Shown here in pieces: positions 37,554 through 45,894 of a stretch of DNA of 64,000 bases; position 1 is the first letter of the stretch, and each line of letters opens with the position of its first letter. The notes under the pieces are model-generated. The model did not search any database and was not told where the DNA came from. It saw only the letters and a list, made by a program, of their open reading frames with translations. A program made the position numbers and the translations under genes. Source of the stretch: Paraburkholderia phytofirmans OLGA172 (GTDB taxonomy: Bacteria > Pseudomonadota > Gammaproteobacteria > Burkholderiales > Burkholderiaceae); assembly GCF_001634365.1 (NCBI RefSeq), contig NZ_CP014578.1:3782001-3846000 (forward strand), read 5' to 3'.

Positions 37554-38162
37554 ATGCCCGTCAATTCCGATCTCGCGATCCAACCGCCCGCCGATGTCCT
37601 GCTCGAACGCTCCTTCGCGCTCGCGGACGAGGCCGCCACCAACGCATTCGGCGAGCGCTTTGCACGGGCAATCGAAAGCGCGCGCGGGTTTCAGCAAACC
37701 CCGCAGCAAAACCCGCAGCAAGCAGCGCAACAACACACGCCAGGCGCCGCAGGTCATCAGGCATTCCACGGACTGCAAGTCCAACTAGTCGGCGACCTCG
37801 GCGCCGGCAAAACCACACTCGTGCGCGCGACCTTGCGCGGCCTCGGCCACACCGGCCGCGTGCGCAGTCCCACCTACACACTCGTCGAACCCTACGTGCT
37901 TGAGCGGGCCGCCGGGGAACTCGCGCTCTATCACTTCGATCTGTACAGATTCACCGACCCGGCCGAATGGGCTGACGCGGGCTTTCGCGAGTACTTCGAT
38001 AGCGGCGCCATCTGCCTCGTCGAATGGCCAGAGCGCGCCGGGCGTCTCCTTGGCGTGCCGGATCTCGTCTTCGCGCTCGACCTGGACCACGAGGGCGACG
38101 GCCGGGTACTCGTCGCGCGGGCATACAGCGAATCAGGAAAGGCATGTCTCGAAAGATGTTGA
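37554..38162 (+). CDS. tsaE: tRNA threonylcarbamoyladenosine synthesis ATPase TsaE
   Basis: 202 residues. Small P-loop ATPase that works with TsaB/TsaD to make t6A37 on tRNA. Walker A GDLGAGKTTLVRATLRGLG, RSPTYTLVEPY, LYHFDLYRFTDPAEW and LVEWPERAG are family hallmarks. Longer than usual (about 155): the N-terminal part carries a Gln-rich insertion (QQTPQQNPQQAAQQ near 50-65). The last 19 bases overlap amiC. Confidence 0.94.
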   Translation: MPVNSDLAIQPPADVLLERSFALADEAATNAFGERFARAIESARGFQQTPQQNPQQAAQQHTPGAAGHQAFHGLQVQLVGDLGAGKTTLVRATLRGLGHTGRVRSPTYTLVEPYVLERAAGELALYHFDLYRFTDPAEWADAGFREYFDSGAICLVEWPERAGRLLGVPDLVFALDLDHEGDGRVLVARAYSESGKACLERC

Positions 38163-39730
38163 TCAAACCGTTCCGCTCGATCGAATCGGCGGCTACCGCA
38201 ACGCATAACTGGCGGCGCCGGCAGATTCTGCGCGCGGGCGCGTCCACGCTGGTGCTCGGCCTGGTCGCTCCGCGTCTCGCGTGGGCGAGCTCGGTGCTGG
38301 GCGTGCGGGTTTGGCCGGCGCGCGATTACACGCGCGTGACGATCGAGTCGGATCAGCCTTTGCAGAACACGCAGCAGTTGCTGCAGGGTCCGGACCGGCT
38401 GGTGGTCGATCTGAGCGGCCTCGATCTCGATCAGGCGCTGAAGGACCTGGTATCGAAGATTACGCCGAACGATCCGCAGATCCAGTCGGTGCGCGTCGGC
38501 CAATATCAGCCGCACGTCGTGCGGATGGTGTTCGATCTGAAGGGCTCGGTGAAACCGCAGGTGTTCACGCTGCCGCCGGTCGGCGCGTACAAATACCGGC
38601 TGGTGTTCGACCTGTACCCCGCCGTCGCGCCCGATCCGCTGATGGATCTGCTCGCGCAGACCGAGCGCAAGCAGCAAACGCTGGATGAAAACAACGCTCC
38701 GCCCGCCACGTTAAGCGGCCCGGGCACCACACCGCCCACCGCCGATAACAGCGAAGCCTTCTTCGAGCGTTATGCGCAGAACGGCAGCGGCGGAACGGCG
38801 CCGAGCGCGCCGCGTCCACCGGTGCATATTACGCCGGCGCCTGCTCCCCCTATCCTCGGCAAGCCTTCGACGCCGACGGCGCCCAGCGCGCCGCCCACGG
38901 CGCTTGCCCGCAACAAAGGCAGCAATAGCAGTGGCAGCAGCGCCGGCAACCTCGGTGATGACAGCAACGGCGACGATAGCTACGCCTTCACCAACCCGAA
39001 AACCGGCAAGAGCAACACGGTGCGTCTGCTCACCGTCGCGATCGATCCGGGTCACGGCGGCGAGGACCCGGGCGCGATCGGCGGCTCGGGCACTTACGAG
39101 AAGCACGTCGCACTCGACATCGCGAAGAAGCTGCGCGCGAAGATCGACGCACAGCCGAACATGCGCGCCATGATGACGCGCGACGCCGACTTCTTCGTGC
39201 CGCTTAACGTGCGGGTGCAGAAGGCACGGCGCGTGGGTGCGGACCTGTTCGTGTCGATCCATGCGGACGCGTTCACCACACCCGAAGCGAAGGGCTCGTC
39301 GGTGTTCGCCTTGTCGGAGCATGGCGCGTCGAGCGCCGCGGCGCGCTGGATGGCGAACAAGGAGAACTCGTCGGATCAGATCGGCGGTATCAACATCAAG
39401 TCCGCCGACGCCTCCGTCAACCGCGCGCTATTCGATATGTCGACCACCGCGCAGATCCGCGATTCGATGCGCTACGGCAATTTCGTGCTCAACGAGATCG
39501 GCGGTATCAACAAACTGCACAAAGGTTCGGTCGAGCAGGCCGGGTTTGCCGTGCTGAAGGCGCCGGACATTCCGTCGATCCTCGTGGAGACCGCCTTCAT
39601 CAGCAATCCGGACGAAGAGCGCCGCCTGAACGACGACGCGTATCGCGACAAGATGGCCGACGCGATCATGAACGGCATCAAGCGCTATTTCGCGGCGAAC
39701 CCGCCATTGGCGAAGAACCGCATGACCTGA
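38144..39730 (+). CDS. amiC: N-acetylmuramoyl-L-alanine amidase AmiC
   Basis: 528 residues from ATG 38144, preceded by CAGGAAAGG. Cleaves septal peptidoglycan to separate daughter cells. Twin-arginine signal peptide (RRRQILRAGASTLVLGL, cleaved near WA-SS). AMIN domain about 50-160 (VRVWPARDYTRVTIESDQPL) targets the septum. A long Ser/Pro/Gly linker follows (about 215-300). Amidase_3 domain from about 310: zinc ligands in AIDPGHGGEDPGAIG, EKHVALDIAKK and VSIHADAF, and Glu in SILVETAFISN. The gene overlaps tsaE, a common order in proteobacteria. Confidence 0.96.
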   Translation: MSRKMLIKPFRSIESAATATHNWRRRQILRAGASTLVLGLVAPRLAWASSVLGVRVWPARDYTRVTIESDQPLQNTQQLLQGPDRLVVDLSGLDLDQALKDLVSKITPNDPQIQSVRVGQYQPHVVRMVFDLKGSVKPQVFTLPPVGAYKYRLVFDLYPAVAPDPLMDLLAQTERKQQTLDENNAPPATLSGPGTTPPTADNSEAFFERYAQNGSGGTAPSAPRPPVHITPAPAPPILGKPSTPTAPSAPPTALARNKGSNSSGSSAGNLGDDSNGDDSYAFTNPKTGKSNTVRLLTVAIDPGHGGEDPGAIGGSGTYEKHVALDIAKKLRAKIDAQPNMRAMMTRDADFFVPLNVRVQKARRVGADLFVSIHADAFTTPEAKGSSVFALSEHGASSAAARWMANKENSSDQIGGINIKSADASVNRALFDMSTTAQIRDSMRYGNFVLNEIGGINKLHKGSVEQAGFAVLKAPDIPSILVETAFISNPDEERRLNDDAYRDKMADAIMNGIKRYFAANPPLAKNRMT

Positions 39731-39782
39731 CGCCAACGCGGCATGACATCGCATCACGCCGGGTCATGCCGCGTTGGCGTCA
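39728..39782. terminator. 20-bp perfect inverted repeat right after amiC
   Basis: TGACGCCAACGCGGCATGAC (39728-39747) and its exact reverse complement at 39763-39782, 15-base loop. The left arm starts with the amiC stop codon itself. No T run follows, so it may be a weak or factor-assisted terminator, or a transcript-end stabiliser. Confidence 0.7.
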
Positions 39783-39825
39783 GTTGAGCGGACGTCGCCT
39801 CACGCGACAGTGCGTTAAAGCGTAA

Positions 39826-40227
39826 CTAGCCGTTCAGCCAGTTTTCCACGCGCAGCCCCGGATACGCGGCGAAGTCACGTTCGTTGTTGGTCACCAGCAC
39901 CACGCCGAGCGCCACGGCATGTGCCGCGATTAGCTCGTCGAACTGATCCTTCTTATGCTCACGCGTCGCCTCGCGAATCGGACCATACGCGCTTGCTGCA
40001 GCGCTGTCGAACGGCATGACCAGAATATCTTCGGCGAGTGCCGCCAGATTGCGGCGCTCGCGCGCACGGTTCGCCGATACCGCCACGCCGTATTCGAGTT
40101 CTGCAAAAGTAATGGCAGACATCACCACATCGCCGACGAAACATTCCGCAAAGCGCTTCGCAACCTGTTCCGGCTGGTTCTTCATCAGGTAGATGCAGAT
40201 ATTCGTGTCGAGCATGTAGCGCGGCAT
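39826..40227 (-). CDS. vapC: VapC-type PIN-domain toxin ribonuclease
   Basis: 133 residues. PIN-domain RNase of a type II toxin-antitoxin pair; family members cut initiator tRNA or rRNA. Acidic active-site residues: Asp7 (YMLDTNICIY), Glu43 (ITFAELEYGV), Asp97 (KKDQFDELIAAHA), and a late polar cluster VTNNERDF where the usual Asp is Asn. Start ATG overlaps the vapB stop by one base (TAATG), a coupled arrangement. Confidence 0.93.
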   Translation of the reverse strand: MPRYMLDTNICIYLMKNQPEQVAKRFAECFVGDVVMSAITFAELEYGVAVSANRARERRNLAALAEDILVMPFDSAAASAYGPIREATREHKKDQFDELIAAHAVALGVVLVTNNERDFAAYPGLRVENWLNG

Positions 40228-40460
40228 TACAAATCCTCGCGCTCGGGCTGCTCGTGATCTCCACGTCCTTCGGACATGAAGTCTGGCCCGAATTTGGCGA
40301 ATTTCTTGAGCACGCCGGTCAGCGGACGCCGGGTTGGACGGATCCGCAATTCTTCGCCAACTCGTTCGATTTCAACCTCGACGTCGGCGCGGTCGAATGC
40401 CAATTCGGCTGGAATACGCACCGCTTGCGAATTGCCGTTGCGAAAGACTTTGGTGAGCAT
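40227..40460 (-). CDS. vapB: VapB-type antitoxin (AbrB/SpoVT fold)
   Basis: 77 residues from ATG 40460, with ribosome site AGGAGTT. N-terminal swapped-hairpin DNA-binding fold: MLTKVFRNGNSQAVRIPAEL, typical of VapB/MazE antitoxins; the C-terminal part (RPLTGVLKKFAKFGPDFMSE) would wrap the VapC active site. The pair autoregulates in known systems. A longer reading to 40547 ignores the good ribosome site. Confidence 0.92.
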   Translation of the reverse strand: MLTKVFRNGNSQAVRIPAELAFDRADVEVEIERVGEELRIRPTRRPLTGVLKKFAKFGPDFMSEGRGDHEQPEREDL

Positions 40461-40479
40461 GCTGAACTCCTGCTGCGGA

Positions 40480-40526
40480 TGTACGCCGGATGTACAAGCT
40501 AATACTATAGCCATCCGCACCGTCAA
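40480..40526 (-). promoter_or_regulatory. Putative vapBC promoter and operator
   Basis: On the minus strand, TTGACG (40526-40521), 16-base spacer and TATTAG (40504-40499). Just downstream is an inverted repeat TGTAC-N7-GTACA (40480-40496) within a direct repeat GTACATCCG; this is placed where a VapBC complex would bind. Confidence 0.5.
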
Positions 40527-40629
40527 TGTAAATACATGTGTGTACATGACATGCGGAATGCGGGCGTAGCCTTAACCGCAGTAGAATCATCCATTAAGCA
40601 AATCCCCCCCCTTTCAGCCGAGCCTGCCC

Positions 40630-41505
40630 ATGTCTTCCTCGATCAAAGCAGTTCTCAAACCCCATCTGCGCGACGTCGGCAACCTCAGCGTGCGCCGTGT
40701 GCTGCCGGCCATGGCGGCACGCCTGATCGGCCCGTTCATCTTCTTCGATCATATGGGTCCCGCCGCGCTCGAACCCGGTGTCGGGCTCGATGTGCGTCCG
40801 CACCCGCATATCGGCCTCGCCACCGTCACGTATCTGTTCGAGGGCTCGATCATGCATCGCGACAGCCTCGGCTCCGAGCAGAAGATCGTCCCGGGCGACG
40901 TCAACTGGATGACGGCGGGCCGCGGCATCGTCCATTCCGAACGCACGCCGCCTGAAGACCGCGCGAGCGGCCAAACCGTGCACGGCATCCAGACCTGGGT
41001 CGCGCTGCCGCTCGAGGACGAAGACATCGCACCGTCCTTCTCGCATCACGCGGCAAACACACTGCCGGTGGTCGAGCGCAACGGCGTCACGCTGCGCGTG
41101 ATCGCCGGCACGGCGTTCGGCGAAACCTCGCCGGTCGCGACCTTTTCCGGCACGCTGTATGTGGCCGCGGAATTCGCCCCGGGCGGCGCCTTCGCGCTCG
41201 AACCGGAGCACGAGGAACGCGGTGTCTACCTGGTGGACGGCGATCTGGAGATCGACGGTACGCCGCTCGAAGTGGGGCAGATGGCCGTGCTCGCGCTCGA
41301 CGAAACCGTCACGCTTGCCAGCAGCCACGGCGCACGCGCAATGCTGCTGGGTGGCGAGAAGCTGGATGGCGAGCGCTTTATCGAATGGAACTTCGTCGCC
41401 AGTTCGCGCGAGAAGATCGAAGCCGCGAAGCTGGCTTGGACCAATCAGGAGATGGGCCAGGTGCCTGGCGAAACCGAATGGATTCCGCTGCCGACAAGAA
41501 AATAA
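40630..41505 (+). CDS. Pirin-family bicupin protein
   Basis: 291 residues. Double-stranded beta-helix (cupin) protein with metal ligands in the N-terminal domain: GPFIFFDHMGPAALEPG, VRPHPHIGLATVTYLFEG (His-x-His), DVNWMTAGRGIVHSERTPPE and a Glu in the same motif. The C-terminal half has EERGVYLVDGDLEIDGTPL. Bacterial pirins include quercetin 2,3-dioxygenases and regulators; the substrate here is unknown. Single gene, starting after a poly-C run (C8, 40604-40611). Confidence 0.93.
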   Translation: MSSSIKAVLKPHLRDVGNLSVRRVLPAMAARLIGPFIFFDHMGPAALEPGVGLDVRPHPHIGLATVTYLFEGSIMHRDSLGSEQKIVPGDVNWMTAGRGIVHSERTPPEDRASGQTVHGIQTWVALPLEDEDIAPSFSHHAANTLPVVERNGVTLRVIAGTAFGETSPVATFSGTLYVAAEFAPGGAFALEPEHEERGVYLVDGDLEIDGTPLEVGQMAVLALDETVTLASSHGARAMLLGGEKLDGERFIEWNFVASSREKIEAAKLAWTNQEMGQVPGETEWIPLPTRK

Positions 41506-41661
41506 GTGAACGTGGCGGCACCCCGTGCGCTCGCCACCGGCAAGCTCGCAGTCTGTGCGGGCATGTGCGGCCCCGGCGGCCTGCATCCGCCGCGTTGAAT
41601 CATTGAATTCGCGGCACTCGGCCCCAACTAGCCAACAAACCGTTTTATCGACGAGGACGCA

Positions 41662-42510
41662 ATGGACACCACTCTGGCCACTTTCGAACAGGACGTCATC
41701 ACGGCGTCGACACTGGCCCCTGTGCTGGTCGATTTCTGGGCGCCGTGGTGCGGCCCCTGCAAGACGCTCGGCCCGATGCTGGAGAAGCTCGAAGCCGAAG
41801 CCGCCGGCAAATGGAAGCTGGTAAAGGTAAACGTGGACGAGAACCAGGAACTGGCCGGACACTTCCAGGTACGCAGCATTCCGCACGTCATGGCGTTTGC
41901 CGACGGCCAGCCGGTCGATCAATTCGTCGGCGTGCTGCCGGAAGGTCAGTTGCGCGAGTTTATCGAGCGCCTCGTGCCGCAAGGCGCGGACGCGGCACGT
42001 CTTGACGCGCAAGCCGCGTTGGCTGACGGCCGCCGCGAGGATGCCTACAACGCGCTGCAAGCCGCACTCGCCTACGACCCAGGCTTCGACGAAGCACGCA
42101 TGGACCTCATCGAGATGCTGCTCGAAGATCATCGCATCGACGAAGCGCGCAATGAAGTCGACCTGCTGTCGCCGAAAACCACGCAGGGGATCGACGCCCG
42201 CTTCAACGCGATCAAGACCCGGCTCGATGCGGTGGACGCCGCGGCTGATCTGCCGCCCACGGATGCGCTCGAAGCCAAAGTCGCAGCGAATCCGGACGAT
42301 CTCGAAGCACGCTTCGATCTGGCTAGCGCACTTATCGCCCGGCGCAAATACGAAGGCGCGCTCGAACACTTGTTGGCGATCGTGCAACGCGACCGCACGT
42401 TCCGCGACGACATCGGCCGTAAAACGATGCTGTCGGTGTTCGATCTCGCCACGCATCAGCCGGAACTGGTGTCGCAATGGCGGCGCAAGCTGAGCGCGTT
42501 GTTGTTCTAA
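41662..42510 (+). CDS. cnoX: Thioredoxin-TPR chaperedoxin (CnoX/YbbN type)
   Basis: 282 residues. Thioredoxin domain 1-110 with active site WCGPC (LVDFWAPWCGPCKTLGPMLE), cis-Pro in SIPHVMAFADG, then TPR-like helices (120-282: ARLDAQAALADGRREDAYNA, RFDLASALIARRKYEGALEH). E. coli CnoX is a holdase feeding GroEL, with an altered active site; here the full CGPC suggests redox activity as well. Single gene with ribosome site GAGGACG. Confidence 0.93.
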   Translation: MDTTLATFEQDVITASTLAPVLVDFWAPWCGPCKTLGPMLEKLEAEAAGKWKLVKVNVDENQELAGHFQVRSIPHVMAFADGQPVDQFVGVLPEGQLREFIERLVPQGADAARLDAQAALADGRREDAYNALQAALAYDPGFDEARMDLIEMLLEDHRIDEARNEVDLLSPKTTQGIDARFNAIKTRLDAVDAAADLPPTDALEAKVAANPDDLEARFDLASALIARRKYEGALEHLLAIVQRDRTFRDDIGRKTMLSVFDLATHQPELVSQWRRKLSALLF

Positions 42511-42691
42511 TCGGTACTGTGTTCAGGTGCGGCGACGGTGCCGCGCCTGAATGCGCTGCGGCATACGCTGCAACGACTCGCTCCCTCGCAGTCGCTTAAT
42601 GCCTTGCGGCCCGCTCGTGTCTTTATTGCCTTCCAGCTTTACCGCCTCACCACACACCTGCCCGGCTCCCGGCTTCAAACACCCCACCACT

Positions 42692-43549
42692 TCAACCCGC
42701 AGCCTGCCTGGCCAACGCCCGCAACACATGCGCGGCCGCGGCAAAACCGAAGCTCGCGGTCACGCACACGCTCGATCCAAATCCCGCACAGTTCAAACCC
42801 ACCGGTCCCGTATGCCCCGGCGACGTCGTGACGTGCTCCGCTTCCTCGTCGATATCGCACACGGCGGCCTCCGGATAGATCAGCGGCTCATCGGAATACA
42901 CCGCGCTCACCTTGAACTTCGCCTTCGGGCCGCGCGGAAAGCCATGCTGCTTACGCAACTGCCCGCGCACTTTCGATAACAACGGGTCCTGGGTGGTCAA
43001 CGCGAGATCGTCGATCCGAATGCGCGTCGGATCCAGTTGGCCACCCGCGCCGCCCACCGTAATCAACGGCTGCTTCTTCTCGACGCACCACGCGATCAAC
43101 GCGGTCTTGGTGCGCACGCTGTCGATCGCGTCGATCACGTAGTCGAAACCGCCGCCGAGCGTCGCCGCGAAATTGTCCGGCTCCACAAAGTCTTCCACCA
43201 GCCGCACGTCGCAGAACGGATTGATTGCCGCGATGCGTTCGGCCATCGCCTCGACCTTCGGTTTTCCATAATTACCGTCCAGCGCATGGATCTGGCGGTT
43301 AGTGTTGCTCTCGGCGACATTGTCCAGATCGATCAAGGTCAGCGTGCCCACCGCGCTGCGCGCCAACGCCTCCGCCACCCAGGAACCGACCCCGCCGATG
43401 CCGATCACGGCGACGTGTGCCCCTTCGAACGCAGCGAGCGCCGGTGCGCCGTACAGGCGGGCAATGCCGCCGAAGCGCCGCGCGCGGTCGGCGGTTTCAC
43501 TCCCGTCGAGGCTGGTAGTAAGATCGGAATGCGCGGTGGTGCTGGACAT
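42692..43549 (-). CDS. tcdA: tRNA threonylcarbamoyladenosine dehydratase TcdA
   Basis: 285 residues from ATG 43549. E1/ThiF-like enzyme that adenylates t6A37 and cyclises it to ct6A in tRNA. RFGGIARLYGAPALAAFEGA, nucleotide loop VAVIGIGGVGSWVAEALARS, LIDLDNVAESNTNRQIHALD, DYVIDAIDSVRTKTALIAWC and the C-terminal GLNCAGFGSSVCVTASFGF fit TcdA (CsdL). Upstream frame to 43708 is open but unrelated. Divergent from pdxH. Confidence 0.95.
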   Translation of the reverse strand: MSSTTAHSDLTTSLDGSETADRARRFGGIARLYGAPALAAFEGAHVAVIGIGGVGSWVAEALARSAVGTLTLIDLDNVAESNTNRQIHALDGNYGKPKVEAMAERIAAINPFCDVRLVEDFVEPDNFAATLGGGFDYVIDAIDSVRTKTALIAWCVEKKQPLITVGGAGGQLDPTRIRIDDLALTTQDPLLSKVRGQLRKQHGFPRGPKAKFKVSAVYSDEPLIYPEAAVCDIDEEAEHVTTSPGHTGPVGLNCAGFGSSVCVTASFGFAAAAHVLRALARQAAG

Positions 43550-43793
43550 GGTGGAAGGCTCGTTCAAAGCAGGCAAAACACAAAGTGGTACAAACTGGTA
43601 CAAACGCTCAGGCGTTCGCAGCCCGTATTTTGCCTGATCGCGACGATCCGCACGGCCGCACCCACTTATGCACGAATGGCCGCAGAACGTAGGGGCGTCG
43701 ATGTCCACACAGTGCGGCGGGCCTTGATCTGGTCGCGCGCAAAGAGTTCACGCCTTGGCTATACTGGTTGTACTGTAGCGTTCGCATAAGAAT

Positions 43794-44435
43794 ATGACCT
43801 CACTCGCCGAACTTCGAAAAAACTATTCGCTGGGTTCTTTGGACGTTGCCGATATCAACCGCAACCCGTTTCGTCAATTCGACACGTGGTTTCAGCAAGC
43901 GGTAGACGCCCAATTGCCCGAACCGAATACGATGACGCTGGCCACTGTCGACTCGCGCGGCCGGCCGTCGGCGCGCATTGTGCTGATCAAAGGCGTCGAC
44001 GAGCGCGGCTTTGTGTTCTTCACCAACTACGAAAGCCGCAAGGGCCGCGAACTGGCCGCCAATCCCTATGCGAGCCTGCTGTTCTACTGGATCGAACTTG
44101 AACGCCAGGTGCGCGTTGAAGGCCGCATCGCCAAAACCAGCGCGGAAGAAAGCGATACGTATTTCGCGTCGCGTCCGCTCGGTTCACGCATCGGCGCGTG
44201 GGCATCCAATCAAAGTCAGGTAATTGAAAGCCGTTCGCAGCTCGAAACACGCGAACGCGAAATCATCCTGCAATACGGCGACCAACCGCCGCGCCCACCG
44301 CACTGGGGCGGCTATCGTTTGGTACCCGAAGCAATCGAATTCTGGCAGGGCCGGCCGTCGCGTTTGCACGATCGTTTGCTCTACACGCGTTCAAGCGAAA
44401 ACAGCAACTGGCAAATCTCCCGCCTTTCGCCTTGA
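43794..44435 (+). CDS. pdxH: Pyridoxamine 5'-phosphate oxidase
   Basis: 213 residues. FMN enzyme making pyridoxal phosphate from [115 protein letters not shown] and the C-terminal [16 protein letters not shown] are all typical. The start ATG at 43794 fits the family length. Confidence 0.97.
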   Translation: MTSLAELRKNYSLGSLDVADINRNPFRQFDTWFQQAVDAQLPEPNTMTLATVDSRGRPSARIVLIKGVDERGFVFFTNYESRKGRELAANPYASLLFYWIELERQVRVEGRIAKTSAEESDTYFASRPLGSRIGAWASNQSQVIESRSQLETREREIILQYGDQPPRPPHWGGYRLVPEAIEFWQGRPSRLHDRLLYTRSSENSNWQISRLSP

Positions 44436-44576
44436 ATCGAAATACAAGACCGTACGCGCGTTGCCAACGCAGTAGCGCGCGCCGGTCGGAGTGCGTCTCG
44501 CGGCATGGGAGTTGCGCCGCACCGAGCCGCAATCCACACAGGCTTTGCTTTAATTCAACGGACACGGAGAGATCAC

Positions 44577-45791
44577 ATGTTCTGGGAGAAAAAGCTGGCG
44601 CAGTGGGTGGAGGACGTAAAAACCAAGGCTAACCTGCCAGCACGCCTTGTGCTGTGGGACGGTCAGCAACATGACTTCGGGCAGTTCGCCGCGCCTCGGG
44701 TCACGCTACATGTCAAAAGCGCTACGGCGCTGCCTTATCTGCTCGAACCGAGCCTCGACAATCTGGGCGAGGCATATGTGAAGGGCAAGATCGACATCGA
44801 AGGCAAGCTGTCGGACATTATCAACGTCAGCTATCAGCTGGCGCGCAACACCGTCACCAGCGCAAGCAAGCTGGCGCGCGTGCGGCGCTACTTCCAGCAC
44901 TCGAAGTCGTCGGACAAGAAGGCCATTCAGTACCACTACGACGTCTCGAACGAATTCTACAAACTGTGGCTCGACGAGAACATGGTGTACTCGTGTGCGT
45001 ACTTCGAGAATGGCACTGAAGATCTCGCCACCGCGCAGATCAAGAAGATCGACCACATCCTCACCAAGATCCAGTTGCAACCGGGGCAGCGCCTGCTCGA
45101 TATCGGCTGCGGCTGGGGCGCGCTCGTCCTGCGTGCAGCGCAGAAGTTCGGCGCGAAGTGCGTCGGCGTGACGCTGTCGCAGAACCAGTTCGATCTCGCT
45201 ACCGCACGCGTGAAAGCCGCGGGCCTGGAAAATCAGATCGAGATTCGTCTGCAGGATTATCGCGACATCGACGGGCAGTTCGACCGCATCACCAGCGTCG
45301 GCATGTTCGAGCATGTCGGCCGCAAGAATCTGCCGGGCTACTTTGAGAAGATCCACGATCTGCTCGTCGACGACGGCGTCGCCATGAATCACGGCATCAC
45401 GTCGAGCGATTCGGACAGCGGCGAAACCGCGCTCGGCGGCGGCGAATTCATCGACCGTTATGTATTCCCTGACGGCGAACTGCCGCACATCAGCCTTGCG
45501 CTCGAAGCGATGCAGCGCGGCGGGCTTGAAGCGGTTGACGTCGAAAGCCTGCGCCGTCACTATGCGCACACGCTGACCATCTGGGCGGAAAACTTCGAGG
45601 CGCATGCGGAGGAAGCCCGCAAGCTGGTCGATGACGAAAAATTCCGCATTTGGCGCGTGTACCTCGCCGGCTGCGCGTACGCGTTCGAGAACGACGACGT
45701 CTCGATCTACCAGGTGGTGTGCCGCAGAGCCGGCCGCAGCGCGAGAACCTTGCCGTGGTCGCGCCACTATATGTACGACAAAACGTTGTGA
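44577..45791 (+). CDS. cfa: Cyclopropane-fatty-acyl-phospholipid synthase
   Basis: 404 residues from ATG 44577, with GGAGAG upstream. Uses S-adenosylmethionine to cyclopropanate unsaturated acyl chains in membrane phospholipids. SAM site LLDIGCGWGALVLRAAQKFG (about 190-210); substrate helices QYHYDVSNEFYKLWLDENMV, YSCAYFENGTEDLATAQIKK; EHVGRKNLPGYFEKIHDLL; and the terminal RRHYAHTLTIWAENFEAHAE. In relatives Cfa rises in stationary phase and acid stress. A longer frame to 44505 is not supported. Confidence 0.96.
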   Translation: MFWEKKLAQWVEDVKTKANLPARLVLWDGQQHDFGQFAAPRVTLHVKSATALPYLLEPSLDNLGEAYVKGKIDIEGKLSDIINVSYQLARNTVTSASKLARVRRYFQHSKSSDKKAIQYHYDVSNEFYKLWLDENMVYSCAYFENGTEDLATAQIKKIDHILTKIQLQPGQRLLDIGCGWGALVLRAAQKFGAKCVGVTLSQNQFDLATARVKAAGLENQIEIRLQDYRDIDGQFDRITSVGMFEHVGRKNLPGYFEKIHDLLVDDGVAMNHGITSSDSDSGETALGGGEFIDRYVFPDGELPHISLALEAMQRGGLEAVDVESLRRHYAHTLTIWAENFEAHAEEARKLVDDEKFRIWRVYLAGCAYAFENDDVSIYQVVCRRAGRSARTLPWSRHYMYDKTL

Positions 45792-45894
45792 TACGGTTGC
45801 GCCGCGGCGATTTGCCGTCGCTGCGCGCCATGGCTCGTGCATCGCATGGGCGGCCCGACGTGGCGCAAACCTTAAACAGCAGGTTCGAACATCG

